Positions 45,193-54,234 of a stretch of DNA of 64,000 nucleotides are shown in pieces (position 1 is the stretch's first letter; each line of letters starts with the position of its first letter). The DNA comes from an uncultured Lachnospiraceae bacterium (GTDB lineage Bacteria > Bacillota > Clostridia > Lachnospirales > Lachnospiraceae), in NCBI GenBank assembly GCA_951802115.1, contig CATOPL010000001.1, forward strand, positions 337,790 to 401,789, given 5' to 3'. Both the position numbers and the translations under genes were made by a program. The notes below the pieces were generated by a model. The model did not search any database. It was given only the letters and a program-made list of their open reading frames with translations, and was not told where the DNA came from.

Positions 45193-45633
45193 CTATATAA
45201 TCAAAGTATTATAACTTACTGCCGAAATAATGTCAAGATGCTTTTCCCACTCCCTGACGTCAAGCACCAGGTTTCCCGGTACAGTTTCGCTTTCCTTTGA
45301 AAGAAGTACCAGCAACAGCCCGTATTCCTCCATAGCCTCCTCCGCCAGTTCTTCAAACGCTTCCGCCCGCTCTGTCACCAGATAGAAAAAATTCAGATCC
45401 TTCATTAAATATTCCGCAATCTGTGCAATCTGATATGCCGGACGATCTTCATCGTCAATCAGAACCAGCTCCACATCCTTTTTTGCAATCCCCTTTTCCC
45501 TCCGAAAATAAGTGGCAATTTCAGGCGTCTTTCCCATATACATAAAAAAACTTCTGCGCTCTTCCTGCAATACGGGCTTCTGTACGGTTTCTTTTTTTCT
45601 GAACCAGATAAAAAACTTCCGAAAAAAATGCAT
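45193..45633 (-). CDS. Hypothetical protein
   Basis: A 146-residue protein not recognised by family. The start at 45633 is chosen for GGGGGAT five bases upstream. The N-terminus is basic and aromatic (MHFFRKFFIWFRKKETVQKP), suggesting membrane or nucleic acid contact; the rest is a mixed alpha/beta sequence with many acidic residues (FEELAEEAMEEYGLLLVLLS) and no Cys. It lies between dusB and greA in a long minus-strand gene series and is directly followed by paired hairpins. Confidence 0.7.
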   Translation of the reverse strand: MHFFRKFFIWFRKKETVQKPVLQEERRSFFMYMGKTPEIATYFRREKGIAKKDVELVLIDDEDRPAYQIAQIAEYLMKDLNFFYLVTERAEAFEELAEEAMEEYGLLLVLLSKESETVPGNLVLDVREWEKHLDIISAVSYNTLII

Positions 45634-45805
45634 TCCATATCCCCCGGCAGTTATTTGAGATCCCCCTGCTCTTTTGCCCGCAGCATAATTTCCAACTGAA
45701 TGAAGCATCAGAACATTCTGTGCCCGATTTTATGAATCGCCCGGACTCCGGTCAGAACCAATCTCAGGATAGATTTCAGGAGTACCTCTTTTACATCAGT
45801 ATATG

Positions 45806-46771
45806 TCACAGCTCCTGAATTAAATCCTCTAATTCTTCCAGACTTTCCACTTCATTGACTCTCGCACGGAGTCTGGCAGAATGCGGAAATCCCGATGTGT
45901 ACCATGCTACATGTTTTCTCATCTCCCGAATCCCTGTATAGCTGCCTTTGTATTCCACCAGAAGACGCGCATGGCGAAGTATCATCGTCTTTACTTCCGT
46001 CAGAGAAGGAGCGGCTTTTTTCTCTCCTGTTTCCATCCAGTGCAGAATCTGACGGAAAATCCATGGATTGCCCTGCGCGCCTCTTCCGATCATGATCCCG
46101 TCGCAGCCCGTTTCCTGAAGCATCGCCTCTGCAGACTCCGCAGATATGACGTCCCCGTTTCCGATCACCGGAATCCTTACCGCCTCTTTTACCTGGCGGA
46201 TAATATCCCAGTCCGCCTTTCCCTGATAATACTGTTCTCTGGTCCGTCCGTGAACCGCTACTGCTGCCGCCCCGGAAGCTTCTGCAATCCTGGCGATCTC
46301 TACCGCATTCACATGATCCGCATCAAAGCCTTTTCGAATTTTCACAGTGACAGGTTTTTTGATTGCTTTCACTGTTTTCTTAACAATCTCCTCCACCAAG
46401 GCAGGATTTTTCATCAGCGCCGAACCCTCCCCGTTGCCTGCCACTTTTGGTACCGGGCATCCCATATTGAGATCCAGAATGGAAAACGGACGCTCCTCCA
46501 CCCGCTTTGCCATTTCACTGATAATATCCGCATCCGAACCAAACAGCTGCAGGGACACCGGACGCTCTCTGTCGTCAATGGAAAGCAATGCCTCTGTATT
46601 TCGATTCCGGTAGTAGATTGCTTTTGCACTCACCATTTCCATACATACAAGACCGGCCCCCTGTTCTTTACAGAGCAGACGAAATGGCAGGTCTGTTACG
46701 CCTGCCATCGGTGCGAGTATCAGATTATTTTTCAGAACCACTTCTCCAATTTTAAGCGTTTTTGCCATCAT
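45806..46771 (-). CDS. dusB: tRNA-dihydrouridine synthase, DusB type
   Basis: A 321-residue FMN enzyme reducing uridines in tRNA. LAPMAGVTDLPFRLLCKEQG, DLNMGCPVPKVAGNGEGSAL (with the catalytic Cys), VKIRKGFD, VHGRTREQYYQGKADW and IMIGRGAQGNPWIF are all canonical. Start region overlaps the end of the upstream small gene. Confidence 0.97.
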   Translation of the reverse strand: MMAKTLKIGEVVLKNNLILAPMAGVTDLPFRLLCKEQGAGLVCMEMVSAKAIYYRNRNTEALLSIDDRERPVSLQLFGSDADIISEMAKRVEERPFSILDLNMGCPVPKVAGNGEGSALMKNPALVEEIVKKTVKAIKKPVTVKIRKGFDADHVNAVEIARIAEASGAAAVAVHGRTREQYYQGKADWDIIRQVKEAVRIPVIGNGDVISAESAEAMLQETGCDGIMIGRGAQGNPWIFRQILHWMETGEKKAAPSLTEVKTMILRHARLLVEYKGSYTGIREMRKHVAWYTSGFPHSARLRARVNEVESLEELEDLIQEL

Positions 46772-47097
46772 AATGATTCTCCCTGGAAAAATACGCGGTA
46801 ATACATTTCGAGCGCCTGCAACAGTTCCTTTTTCTCTCTCTGTATCTGACGGATCTTTAATTCACTCCCAATTTCGTCAAAGAAGAAGTCTCCGTCTTCT
46901 GCCGTCACTTCCAGAAGAAGTTCTCCGTCTTCTTCAAATGCCAAAGTCAGAATGCCTCCCACATCTTCAGTAAAGAGAACACACATAATTTTCAGTTCAT
47001 CCTGAATCTGAGAAGGAAGACTTTTAAACTCCTCATTCAGATAATACTTCTGTTCATAGGAGCTGGCACCGCAAAGCACCACACGTTCCTGATACAT
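46768..47097 (-). CDS. Small conserved protein (DUF6145-like)
   Basis: A 109-residue acidic protein: VVLCGASSYEQKYYLNEEFK, LPSQIQDELKIMCVLFTEDV. I associate this gene with an uncharacterised Lachnospiraceae family located between birA and dusB; the label DUF6145 is from memory. No motif suggests an activity. Confidence 0.7.
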   Translation of the reverse strand: MYQERVVLCGASSYEQKYYLNEEFKSLPSQIQDELKIMCVLFTEDVGGILTLAFEEDGELLLEVTAEDGDFFFDEIGSELKIRQIQREKKELLQALEMYYRVFFQGESL

Positions 47098-47108
47098 TCT
47101 CTCACCTC

Positions 47109-48089
47109 TTACACATATCCATACAGTCCGCGCACAGATACCTCTCCTGCATAAACTCTGGCCATGCTGCCGTCCGCTCTGCGGACCATCAGCTCTCCCG
47201 CTTCATTAATTCCTTCTGCAGTGCCTGTATATTCATTCCCAGGTTCCAGCACCCGTATCTCACGGTTCCGGTTGACACACAGCCTGTTATAATTTTGATA
47301 AAGTGCCGACAGATCTTCTGTCTGCAGAAATATATTATAGAGTTTCTCCAGCTCTCCCAGTATCTCGGCAGCCAGCTCTGCCCTGCAGATCTTTTTTCCC
47401 AGTTCCATACCAAGCGATCCGGCCGTCGCTCCGATCTCCTCCGGGAAGCATTCCTGATTCACATTGATTCCTGCGCCAATGACCACATGATTAATATAGT
47501 CGATCTCAGAACTCATCTCCGTCAGAATCCCGCACACTTTCTTTTTATGGACCACTATGTCGTTCGGCCATTTGATACCGGACGGAAGACCTGTCACTTT
47601 CTGTATCCCTTCTGCAACTGCCATCGCCATCAAAAGCGTCAGCCTGGAAGCGTTTCCGGGATTGATTCTGGGACGCAGAAGCAGCGTCATCATAATATTA
47701 GAGCCTTTGGATGCTGTCCATTCCCGGCCTCTTCTGCCCCGACCCCCTGTCTGCTCATCTGCCACCACAAGAGTCCCTGCAGGCGCGCCTTCCTCCGCCA
47801 GACGTTTTGCACAGGTGTTCGTGGAATCCACACTCTCCAGATAGATACAGTTTTGTCCCATCCACTCTGTATGCAGCCGGCTTTTCAGCTCCTCCGCCGT
47901 CATTATATCCGGAATCTCACAAATCCGATATCCTTTATTTTTCAGCGCTTCAATCTTGTATCCTTCGTCTTTTAACTGTCGAATCGCCTTCCACACTGCT
48001 GTCCTGGAAACTCCAAAATGCCCGCAAAGCTGCTGACCGGATATATATTCCGGACTTTCTCTTAATATCTTCAGCAATTCCGATTTCAT
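47109..48089 (-). CDS. birA: Biotin-[acetyl-CoA-carboxylase] ligase and biotin repressor
   Basis: A 326-residue bifunctional protein. The N-terminal winged helix (SGQQLCGHFGVSRTAVWKAI) makes this the DNA-binding class. The ligase has GGRGRRGREWTASKGSNIMM, the biotinoyl-AMP loop, and KWPNDIVVHKKKVCGILTEM. It would regulate biotin genes, none of which is in the window. The start overlaps the small membrane protein gene by four bases. Confidence 0.96.
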   Translation of the reverse strand: MKSELLKILRESPEYISGQQLCGHFGVSRTAVWKAIRQLKDEGYKIEALKNKGYRICEIPDIMTAEELKSRLHTEWMGQNCIYLESVDSTNTCAKRLAEEGAPAGTLVVADEQTGGRGRRGREWTASKGSNIMMTLLLRPRINPGNASRLTLLMAMAVAEGIQKVTGLPSGIKWPNDIVVHKKKVCGILTEMSSEIDYINHVVIGAGINVNQECFPEEIGATAGSLGMELGKKICRAELAAEILGELEKLYNIFLQTEDLSALYQNYNRLCVNRNREIRVLEPGNEYTGTAEGINEAGELMVRRADGSMARVYAGEVSVRGLYGYV

Positions 48090-48355
48090 AGCAATCCTCC
48101 CATGCGCATGAGAGATAAAAGGCCTCCCGTCAACATACAGACTGCCAGAAGCGCTTCAATCAAAGCCGGTGTCATACGGTTCCGCACCCACTCCCGGATA
48201 CTCCCCAAAAGATACAGCAGCATTCCTGCAAAAAACGCCGCCGTTACACACATATTTCGCAGCGACTGATCAGAACCTGCTGTAAAAGCAAGAACCATGA
48301 TCAACAGACTCAGCCAGGCAGAAACGCTCCGGTAGTATTTTTCCATAAATTTCAT
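48086..48355 (-). CDS. Small membrane protein
   Basis: An 89-residue protein with about three hydrophobic segments (WLSLLIMVLAFTAG, VTAAFFAGMLLYLLG, IEALLAVCMLTGGLLSL). No family recognised. AAGGA precedes the ATG; the stop overlaps the birA start (ATGA), so the two are likely cotranslated. Confidence 0.75.
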   Translation of the reverse strand: MKFMEKYYRSVSAWLSLLIMVLAFTAGSDQSLRNMCVTAAFFAGMLLYLLGSIREWVRNRMTPALIEALLAVCMLTGGLLSLMRMGGLL

Positions 48356-48368
48356 GGCCTGTCCTTTA

Positions 48369-49355
48369 CTATGCTCCCAGAGTAGCTGCCATTACTGCTT
48401 TGATCGTATGCATCCGATTCTCGGCTTCTTCAAATACCACCGACTGCCCGGATTCAAAAACTTCATCTGTCACTTCCATGGCGTCAATGCCGAACTTTTT
48501 ACTGATTTCCTGTCCGATCTTTGTATTCAGATCATGAAAAGCAGGCAGACAGTGCATAAAAACCGCCCCTGCTCCGGCATTTTCCATAACGGCACGATTC
48601 ACCTGATAAGGATACAGGTCCTTAATACGCTCCTCCCATATTTCATCCGGCTCTCCCATTGAGACCCAGACATCGGTGTAAATAACATCCGCTTCCTTTG
48701 TTGCCTTTTTTACATCCTCCTCCAGAGTAATCTTTGCTCCGGTTTCAGCCGCAATTTCTTCGCACTGTTTTACCAGTTCCTGTGCAGGCCAGTATTTTTT
48801 CGGTGCACAGGCTGTAAAGTCCATGCCCATTTTTGCACAGCCCACCATCCAGGAATTGCCCATATTATAGCGGGCGTCTCCCATATAGACCACTTTCACT
48901 TTCAACGTCCCGAAATGTTCTCTGATCGTCAGAAGATCAGCCAGAATCTGGGTGGGATGAAATTCATTCGTCAAACCGTTCCACACCGGAACTTTGGCAT
49001 GTTCTGCGAGTTTTTCCACGACAGACTGTCCAAAACCACGGTATTCGATCCCTTCATACATCCCTGCAAGTACACGCGCCGTATCCGCAATGCTTTCTTT
49101 TTTGCCAATCTGCGAACCGCTCGGCTCCAGATATGTCGTCCCCATTCCCAGGTCATGCGCAGCCGTCTCAAAGGAACATCTCGTTCTGGTGCTTGTCTTT
49201 TCAAAAATCAGAGCCACGTTTTTTCCGCGCAGCGTATCTGCCGGAATCCCCTTCTTCTTCTTTTCCTTCAGCTCTGCAGCCAGATCGAGAAGGTACAAGA
49301 TCTCCTCCGGAGTAAAATCAAGCAGTTTTAAAAAATCTCTTCCTTTTAAATCCAT
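48369..49355 (-). CDS. argF: Ornithine carbamoyltransferase
   Basis: A 328-residue enzyme making citrulline from ornithine and carbamoyl phosphate. STRTRCSFE (residues 55 onward) binds carbamoyl phosphate; [13 protein letters not shown] and the catalytic HCLPAFHD are intact. The start at 49355 follows GGAGG. No other arginine genes adjoin it, so it could act in biosynthesis or in the deiminase direction. Confidence 0.96.
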   Translation of the reverse strand: MDLKGRDFLKLLDFTPEEILYLLDLAAELKEKKKKGIPADTLRGKNVALIFEKTSTRTRCSFETAAHDLGMGTTYLEPSGSQIGKKESIADTARVLAGMYEGIEYRGFGQSVVEKLAEHAKVPVWNGLTNEFHPTQILADLLTIREHFGTLKVKVVYMGDARYNMGNSWMVGCAKMGMDFTACAPKKYWPAQELVKQCEEIAAETGAKITLEEDVKKATKEADVIYTDVWVSMGEPDEIWEERIKDLYPYQVNRAVMENAGAGAVFMHCLPAFHDLNTKIGQEISKKFGIDAMEVTDEVFESGQSVVFEEAENRMHTIKAVMAATLGA

Positions 49356-49468
49356 ATGAATACTTCCTCCATGAATAAATAAGGAACTGCCGCAAACTCT
49401 CAAACTGTCTGCGGACCCGGCAACGTTATACCAGTGTACTGATCAGAAGCGGGTACCAGCAGAGGTTT

Positions 49469-49514
49469 GTTTTGCGACAGCCCCTGAATAATCTGTATGT
49501 TATACCATCTGTCA
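49469..49514 (-). promoter_or_regulatory. Possible argF promoter and leader start
   Basis: A perfect TTGACA on the minus strand (49514-49509) overlaps the end of the slipin gene, with GATTAT 16 bases on. The following leader contains GGGGCTGTCGCAAAAC, identical over 16 bases to one arm of the stem at 9776-9820. Confidence 0.4.
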
Positions 49515-50429
49515 ATCCTTTGCAAGCTCTGCTGCTGCTGTTACCAGTCCGGCAAGCTTCTGAATCTCCGACGGAATAATGATCTTCGTCGCCTGTCCGT
49601 CTGCAGCTTTTGCAAATGCCTCCAGACTTTTAAGCTGAATCACCGCTTCATCCACACCTACCTCTTTCAGAAAACGAAGTCCGTCTGCATTAGCCTGCTG
49701 CACTTTCAGAATTGCCTCAGCCTGACCCTCTGCCTCTTTGATCATTTTCTCTTTTTCTGCCTCCGCTCTCAGAATCGCTGCCTGCTTCTCTGCTTCTGCA
49801 TCCAGGATGGCAGACTCTTTATGGCCTTCCGCTACCAGAATCGTGGATTTTTTCTCACCCTCCGCCTTTAAAATTGCCTCACGGCGTTCACGCTCCGCCT
49901 TCATCTGCTTTTCCATGGCATCCTGAATCGCCGCCGGCGGAATAATGTTTTTCAGTTCTACCCGATTAACCTTGATACCCCACGGGTCTGTCGCCACATC
50001 CAAAGACGCACGCATCTTGGTATTGATCGTCTCACGGGAAGTCAGTGTCTGATCCAGCTCCAGATCGCCGATAATGTTACGCAATGTCGTCGCCGTCAGA
50101 TTTTCAATCGCCATGATCGGATTATCAACGCCATAAGCAAACAGTTTAGGGTCCGTAATCTGGAAAAACACAACCGTATCGATTCTCATTGTTACATTAT
50201 CTTTTGTAATCACCGGCTGAGGTGCAAAATCCACCACCTGCTCCTTCAGCGTCACGCGTTTTGCCACACGGTCGATAAACGGAGCCTTGAAATGAATTCC
50301 CACACCCCAGGTACCGTTATAAGCGCCCAGGCGCTCCATAACAAGCGCAGTTGCCTGCGGCACAATCTTGATACATGATGCTAAAATAATCAGAATCACC
50401 AACACTAATACAGCTACTAATACAGGCAT
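49512..50429 (-). CDS. SPFH/Band 7 (slipin, QmcA-like) membrane protein
   Basis: A 305-residue protein with one N-terminal membrane segment (PVLVAVLVLVILIILASCI). The band 7 domain follows (ALVMERLGAYNGTWGVGIHF), then an Ala/Glu/Lys-rich coiled coil (AEGEKKSTILVAEGHKESAI). Such proteins form membrane scaffolds with NfeD partners, and an NfeD gene lies directly upstream. The start at 50429 follows GGAGG. Confidence 0.92.
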   Translation of the reverse strand: MPVLVAVLVLVILIILASCIKIVPQATALVMERLGAYNGTWGVGIHFKAPFIDRVAKRVTLKEQVVDFAPQPVITKDNVTMRIDTVVFFQITDPKLFAYGVDNPIMAIENLTATTLRNIIGDLELDQTLTSRETINTKMRASLDVATDPWGIKVNRVELKNIIPPAAIQDAMEKQMKAERERREAILKAEGEKKSTILVAEGHKESAILDAEAEKQAAILRAEAEKEKMIKEAEGQAEAILKVQQANADGLRFLKEVGVDEAVIQLKSLEAFAKAADGQATKIIIPSEIQKLAGLVTAAAELAKD

Positions 50430-50553
50430 TTCTTTTCCTCCTATTACAGTTCCGCAACTGCTCTCGAAATGCACTTTCCTCTGGAAGGATTTCTCGACAG
50501 TTTCCCGTCTCTTATTCCTTCCCGCATTTCTCCCTCAGTTGCTGTTTTTTAAT

Positions 50554-51006
50554 TTACAGTTCCGTTTTCATCTCCTCTACGATCAGCTTCACACCTTCTA
50601 TCGCGCAGATCTTTACCCTGCTTCCCACAGGTATTACGCAGCCGTCTTCCCTGCATCTTGCAGTCCAGCTTACATCCGATATGATTACCTCTCCGCTCTG
50701 GGCCAGATTATCAATATCCACAGTAACAACTGCAATCCGTCCGATCAGGCTTTCTGCATTGGTCTTTACATGGCCGCTGCGCATATATCGCACCGCTATC
50801 GGACGGGTGATAATCAAAAGCGCCAGCGAAAGCACCAGAAATATCGTTCTCTGCGTCGCAACACCCGCACCAAAGAAAGTGGAAATAAATGCCACCATAG
50901 CGCCTCCTGCAAACCAGATGGTTGTCAGACCCATCGTTGCAATCTCGATGATCAAAAGCAAGATAACGAGTCCAAGCCATAAAATTGCCGGATCGATCGA
51001 CATCAT
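50554..51006 (-). CDS. NfeD family membrane protein
   Basis: A 150-residue short NfeD: three or four hydrophobic segments (AILWLGLVILLLIIEIATMG, TIWFAGGAMVAFISTFFGAG, TIFLVLSLALLIITRPIAV) then a C-terminal OB fold (LIGRIAVVTVDIDNLAQSGE, VPVGSRV-like IPVGSRVKICAIEG). No ClpP-like protease domain. Partner of the downstream slipin. The start could be either of two adjacent ATG codons. Confidence 0.9.
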   Translation of the reverse strand: MMSIDPAILWLGLVILLLIIEIATMGLTTIWFAGGAMVAFISTFFGAGVATQRTIFLVLSLALLIITRPIAVRYMRSGHVKTNAESLIGRIAVVTVDIDNLAQSGEVIISDVSWTARCREDGCVIPVGSRVKICAIEGVKLIVEEMKTEL

Positions 51007-51043
51007 GACGTTATACCCCCATTCTTTAAATATAGTTATAACC

Positions 51044-51072
51044 ATTATACAACATCTTGATGCAGTTGACAA
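51044..51072 (-). promoter_or_regulatory. Promoter of nfeD-slipin
   Basis: Minus strand TTGTCA and perfect TATAAT, spacer 17. Confidence 0.8.
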
Positions 51073-51164
51073 TTTATATATCTGACATTTGAAAGCCACA
51101 TAAAAAGCCTGTCAGCGACATAATAACCAAAGTTCCGTCAGTATAAGAATTTAATCATGACGAC

Positions 51165-51242
51165 AAAAAATAAGGACCATCTGAAAGCACAGTGCCGGCT
51201 CGTGAATAAGCATTTGTCCGGAATGTGTCAGACAGTCCCTTT
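51165..51242 (-). terminator. Terminator after the cell-wall hydrolase gene
   Basis: Minus strand AAGGGACTGTCTGA pairs imperfectly with TCAGATGGTCCTT across a long loop and is followed by ATTTTTT. No gene lies in the surrounding 51100-51323 stretch. Confidence 0.6.
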
Positions 51243-51323
51243 CTGTAAACAATTATTAACAAAACATCATAGTATCATTTAAAGCATGATTGAAATCAAT
51301 CTTCCCATGGCCATCCGTACGTA

Positions 51324-52340
51324 TCAGTAAAATACATGATTGCCGATCACGATGCCGTCAATCCCTCCGGCACGCCGGAAATGTGTAACACTTCCCACGG
51401 TTGTCTCTCCATTGATCGCCGCTTGTGCTGCCTGCACACAGCTCGCTCTGGGACCGGACGACATGATCGCTGCCACTTTTCCGGTAGCTGCCGGGCCAAA
51501 CTGTCCGGGTGCAGAAATAACGCTCTGAATGGAATTCGGGTAAGCGCTGCTCTTAACGCGGTTCATCACAACCGCGCCTACTGCAAGCTGTCCTTCATAA
51601 GGCTGATTTCCCGCCTCTGCCTGAATCAGCGCCGCCAGCAGCAGTACTTCGTCTCCGGAAGCAGCCACAGCTCCCAGATTCGCCGTTCTCTTTGCCTTTT
51701 CCTCCGCTGCTTTTTTGGCTGCCTCTTCCGCCTTGATAGCTTCCAGAGTCTTGGCCTCTCCATAGTCATAACTTACTTCCACATATTCTGCAGAAATATA
51801 ATTTACATCACCATCTGAATAGACGATTTCCAGCCAGCCGTCTTCTTCCTCGCCTACTTCAATCGTCTCGCCCATTCCGATCAGATCAATAACCGGAGCG
51901 TCTGTATTGGCCGCGTCCCGTACTTTCAGAGTCTGTGCTGTAATTGTTGCCACTTTTGCCACATCTTCTTCAGCCCGTTCCTGTGCTTCCTGTCCAAATG
52001 CCAGATATTCATTGCTGACCCATCCGGTCACATCGCCGGACTGGATCAACGTCCAGCCGTCCTCTTGCTCTATAATCTCACCGGCATTGCCCTTGAACAT
52101 TTTTCCAATCACTGCCGCGTCTGTAGATGCATCTGCGCGGACACTGACAGAATCATCAACATTGGCCATCACTTTGCCATCCCACTTATCTTCAGCCAGC
52201 AGTTCATCTACATCCTCTGCAGTAAGCTGGTCCATCAATGCGTTTAACGTATCCTCTCCCTCGGTTCCCAGACTTGCAAATCCGGTCAGGCACAGCCACA
52301 TTGCTGTAAAAAGAAGCATGGCCATTCCTTTTTTCCACAT
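51324..52340 (-). CDS. Exported SH3-domain cell wall hydrolase (SleB/CwlJ-type)
   Basis: A 338-residue secreted protein. Signal peptide 1-23 (AMLLFTAMWLCLTGFASLG). Two bacterial SH3 domains lie at about 57-115 (VSVRADASTDAAVIGKMFKG) and 130-190 (LKVRDAANTDAPVIDLIGMG). An Ala/Lys/Glu helix (about 195-222) joins them to a Hydrolase_2 domain (LLLAALIQAEAGNQPYEGQL, AVGAVVMNRVKS, THFRRAGG), with the catalytic Glu in QAEAGN. It probably cuts peptidoglycan cross-links or glycan strands, as in spore cortex lysis or wall remodelling. Confidence 0.93.
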   Translation of the reverse strand: MWKKGMAMLLFTAMWLCLTGFASLGTEGEDTLNALMDQLTAEDVDELLAEDKWDGKVMANVDDSVSVRADASTDAAVIGKMFKGNAGEIIEQEDGWTLIQSGDVTGWVSNEYLAFGQEAQERAEEDVAKVATITAQTLKVRDAANTDAPVIDLIGMGETIEVGEEEDGWLEIVYSDGDVNYISAEYVEVSYDYGEAKTLEAIKAEEAAKKAAEEKAKRTANLGAVAASGDEVLLLAALIQAEAGNQPYEGQLAVGAVVMNRVKSSAYPNSIQSVISAPGQFGPAATGKVAAIMSSGPRASCVQAAQAAINGETTVGSVTHFRRAGGIDGIVIGNHVFY

Positions 52341-52387
52341 CTGTATTACCTCCTACATATTACAAAATTATTACATATGTTACAGAG

Positions 52388-52416
52388 ATTTTAGCAGATA
52401 TTACGTTATTTGTCAA
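52388..52416 (-). promoter_or_regulatory. Promoter of the cell-wall hydrolase gene
   Basis: Minus strand perfect TTGACA and TAAAAT, spacer 17, about 48 bases before the ATG. Confidence 0.85.
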
Positions 52417-52449
52417 TATTCCATTACATTTTTGCATCATAATTGCATC

Positions 52450-52478
52450 AAAGGTCTACCGGCGCTGCCGGTAGACCT
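52450..52478 (-). terminator. Stem-loop overlapping the end of the rRNA methyltransferase gene
   Basis: AGGTCTACCGGC pairs with GCCGGTAGACCT around three bases. The last five codons and the TAG stop of the methyltransferase lie within it. The following T-tract is short (TTTGATG). Confidence 0.6.
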
Positions 52479-53226
52479 CATACATTAATATTGATGCAGC
52501 TACTGCCGCATTTAAAGATTCCAGTTTTCCCTGCATGGGAATGCGGATCCTGACATCCGCTTTACTGCTCAGTTCCCTGCTCAGACCATTTCCTTCATTG
52601 CCGATAAAAAAAGCGCAGCCTGACCGGTAATCCTCCCGGTCGTAACAATTCTTTCCTCCCAGATGAGCCGCATAAGTACGAATCCCTTTTTGTTTCAGAA
52701 CCGGAAGAACTTCTGTCAATTCCTCTGCATACAGAAACGGCATTCGATAAACAGAACCCATGGTAGAACGAATCACTTTGGGATTGTACATATCCACAGC
52801 AGTTCGATTCAGAATGATTCCGTCGACGCCGGCTCCTTCCGCAGTCCTCATGATTGTGCCGAGATTGCCCGGATCCTGCAGGTCTTCCAGCAAGAGAAGA
52901 TGCGGGGCTTCTCCTTCCAGCATATCTTCCAGCGTATAATGATACTGTCTCAGGACAAATAAAATTCCCTGAGGAGTTTTCGTGTCACTGACCGCTGCAA
53001 ACACCTGATCCGACAGCACTTCTGATTCCAGACCGCCAAGAAAATCGGTCCCTTTTTCCTCATACAGGCTTTTCGCAAGATACACTTTCTGGATTTGCTC
53101 TTTCGGCGCCTCCTGAAACATCTTCATACCTTCTGCAACAAACACGTCCTGTGCATTTCTTGTCTTTGATTTCTTCAGAAGCTGCTGCAGATTCTTCACC
53201 TGCGAATTTGATGTACTCATAATCAT
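52456..53226 (-). CDS. TrmH/SpoU family RNA 2'-O-methyltransferase
   Basis: A 256-residue SPOUT enzyme. The N-terminal substrate-binding region (QVKNLQQLLKKSKTRNAQDV, VFVAEG) is of the rRNA group; the SPOUT knot shows LLLEDLQDPGNLGTIMRTAE (motif 1), FFIGNEGNGLSRELSSKADV (motif 2) and IPMQGKLESLNAAVAASILM (motif 3). Likely a 23S rRNA ribose methyltransferase. Its start overlaps the pfkA stop by one base (TAATG). Confidence 0.92.
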   Translation of the reverse strand: MIMSTSNSQVKNLQQLLKKSKTRNAQDVFVAEGMKMFQEAPKEQIQKVYLAKSLYEEKGTDFLGGLESEVLSDQVFAAVSDTKTPQGILFVLRQYHYTLEDMLEGEAPHLLLLEDLQDPGNLGTIMRTAEGAGVDGIILNRTAVDMYNPKVIRSTMGSVYRMPFLYAEELTEVLPVLKQKGIRTYAAHLGGKNCYDREDYRSGCAFFIGNEGNGLSRELSSKADVRIRIPMQGKLESLNAAVAASILMYEVYRQRR

Positions 53227-54200
53227 TATTTGGACATATCCTTAGCAACTTCCATCATATATGGAGAAATTTCCTTTTTCATAGCCAACGCTTCGTCAAT
53301 ATCAAAATCCGTAAACTCGCCGTTTTTATAGCCGACCACCCGATTGGTCTTCCCCTGACAGAGCAGATCCACCGCAAGACTGCCCATCATGGTCGCATAC
53401 ACACGATCCCGGCAGGTAGGATTTCCGCCGCGCTGCATGTAGCCAAGAATTGTAGCACGGGTTTCCATACCCGTTGCAGCTTCGATTCTTCGTGCCATGG
53501 AAGTAGAATGTCCGATTCCTTCTGCGTTGATAATAATATAATGCTTTTTCCCCATTTTACGGTTCCTGATAATATCGTTGATAATGCTCTGCTCATCATA
53601 GTCATACTTCTCAGGAATGATAATATCTTCCGCACCATTGGCAATACCGCTCCAGAGCGCAATATATCCCGCATCTCTTCCCATAACCTCAATGATACTG
53701 CAGCGTTCATGTGAAGTAGACGTATCACGGACCTTGTCAATCGCATCCATTGCCGTATTCACTGCCGTATCAAATCCAATGCTGTAATCCGTACACGCAA
53801 TATCCAGGTCAATCGTACCCGGAACACCCACTGTATTAATTCCCTGAGCCGCAAGCTTCTGAGCTCCCGCAAAAGAACCGTCTCCACCGATAACCACCAG
53901 TCCGTCGATCCCATACTGCCGGCAGATTTCCGCCCCCTTCTTCTGCCCTTCTTCCGTGCGGAATTCCGAACAGCGGGCCGTAAACAGGATCGTCCCGCCT
54001 TTATCCAGAGTATCACTGACGGATTCCCGTCCCATCTCCACGATATCCTCTTCCAGAAGTCCCTGGTAGCCTCTGCGGATACCCATTACTTTCTTGCCAT
54101 TGGCACATGCTTTCCGTACCACCGCACGGATCGCCGCGTTCATACCAGGCGCATCGCCGCCGCTCGTCAAAACTCCAATTGTATTAATTTCTTTCGCCAT
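53226..54200 (-). CDS. pfkA: ATP-dependent 6-phosphofructokinase
   Basis: A 324-residue glycolytic enzyme. LTSGGDAPGMNAAIRAVVRK and VVIGGDGSFAGA bind ATP; the Gly at the GGDGS position marks ATP rather than pyrophosphate use. The active site reads PGTIDLDIACTDYSIGFDTA, with Leu where many PFKs have Asn (TIDND), a change I recall as common in Clostridia. Follows dnaE by 34 bases. Confidence 0.96.
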   Translation of the reverse strand: MAKEINTIGVLTSGGDAPGMNAAIRAVVRKACANGKKVMGIRRGYQGLLEEDIVEMGRESVSDTLDKGGTILFTARCSEFRTEEGQKKGAEICRQYGIDGLVVIGGDGSFAGAQKLAAQGINTVGVPGTIDLDIACTDYSIGFDTAVNTAMDAIDKVRDTSTSHERCSIIEVMGRDAGYIALWSGIANGAEDIIIPEKYDYDEQSIINDIIRNRKMGKKHYIIINAEGIGHSTSMARRIEAATGMETRATILGYMQRGGNPTCRDRVYATMMGSLAVDLLCQGKTNRVVGYKNGEFTDFDIDEALAMKKEISPYMMEVAKDMSK

Positions 54201-54234
54201 GGTTCTTCCTCCGCAAAAAATTATTAACTTTATT

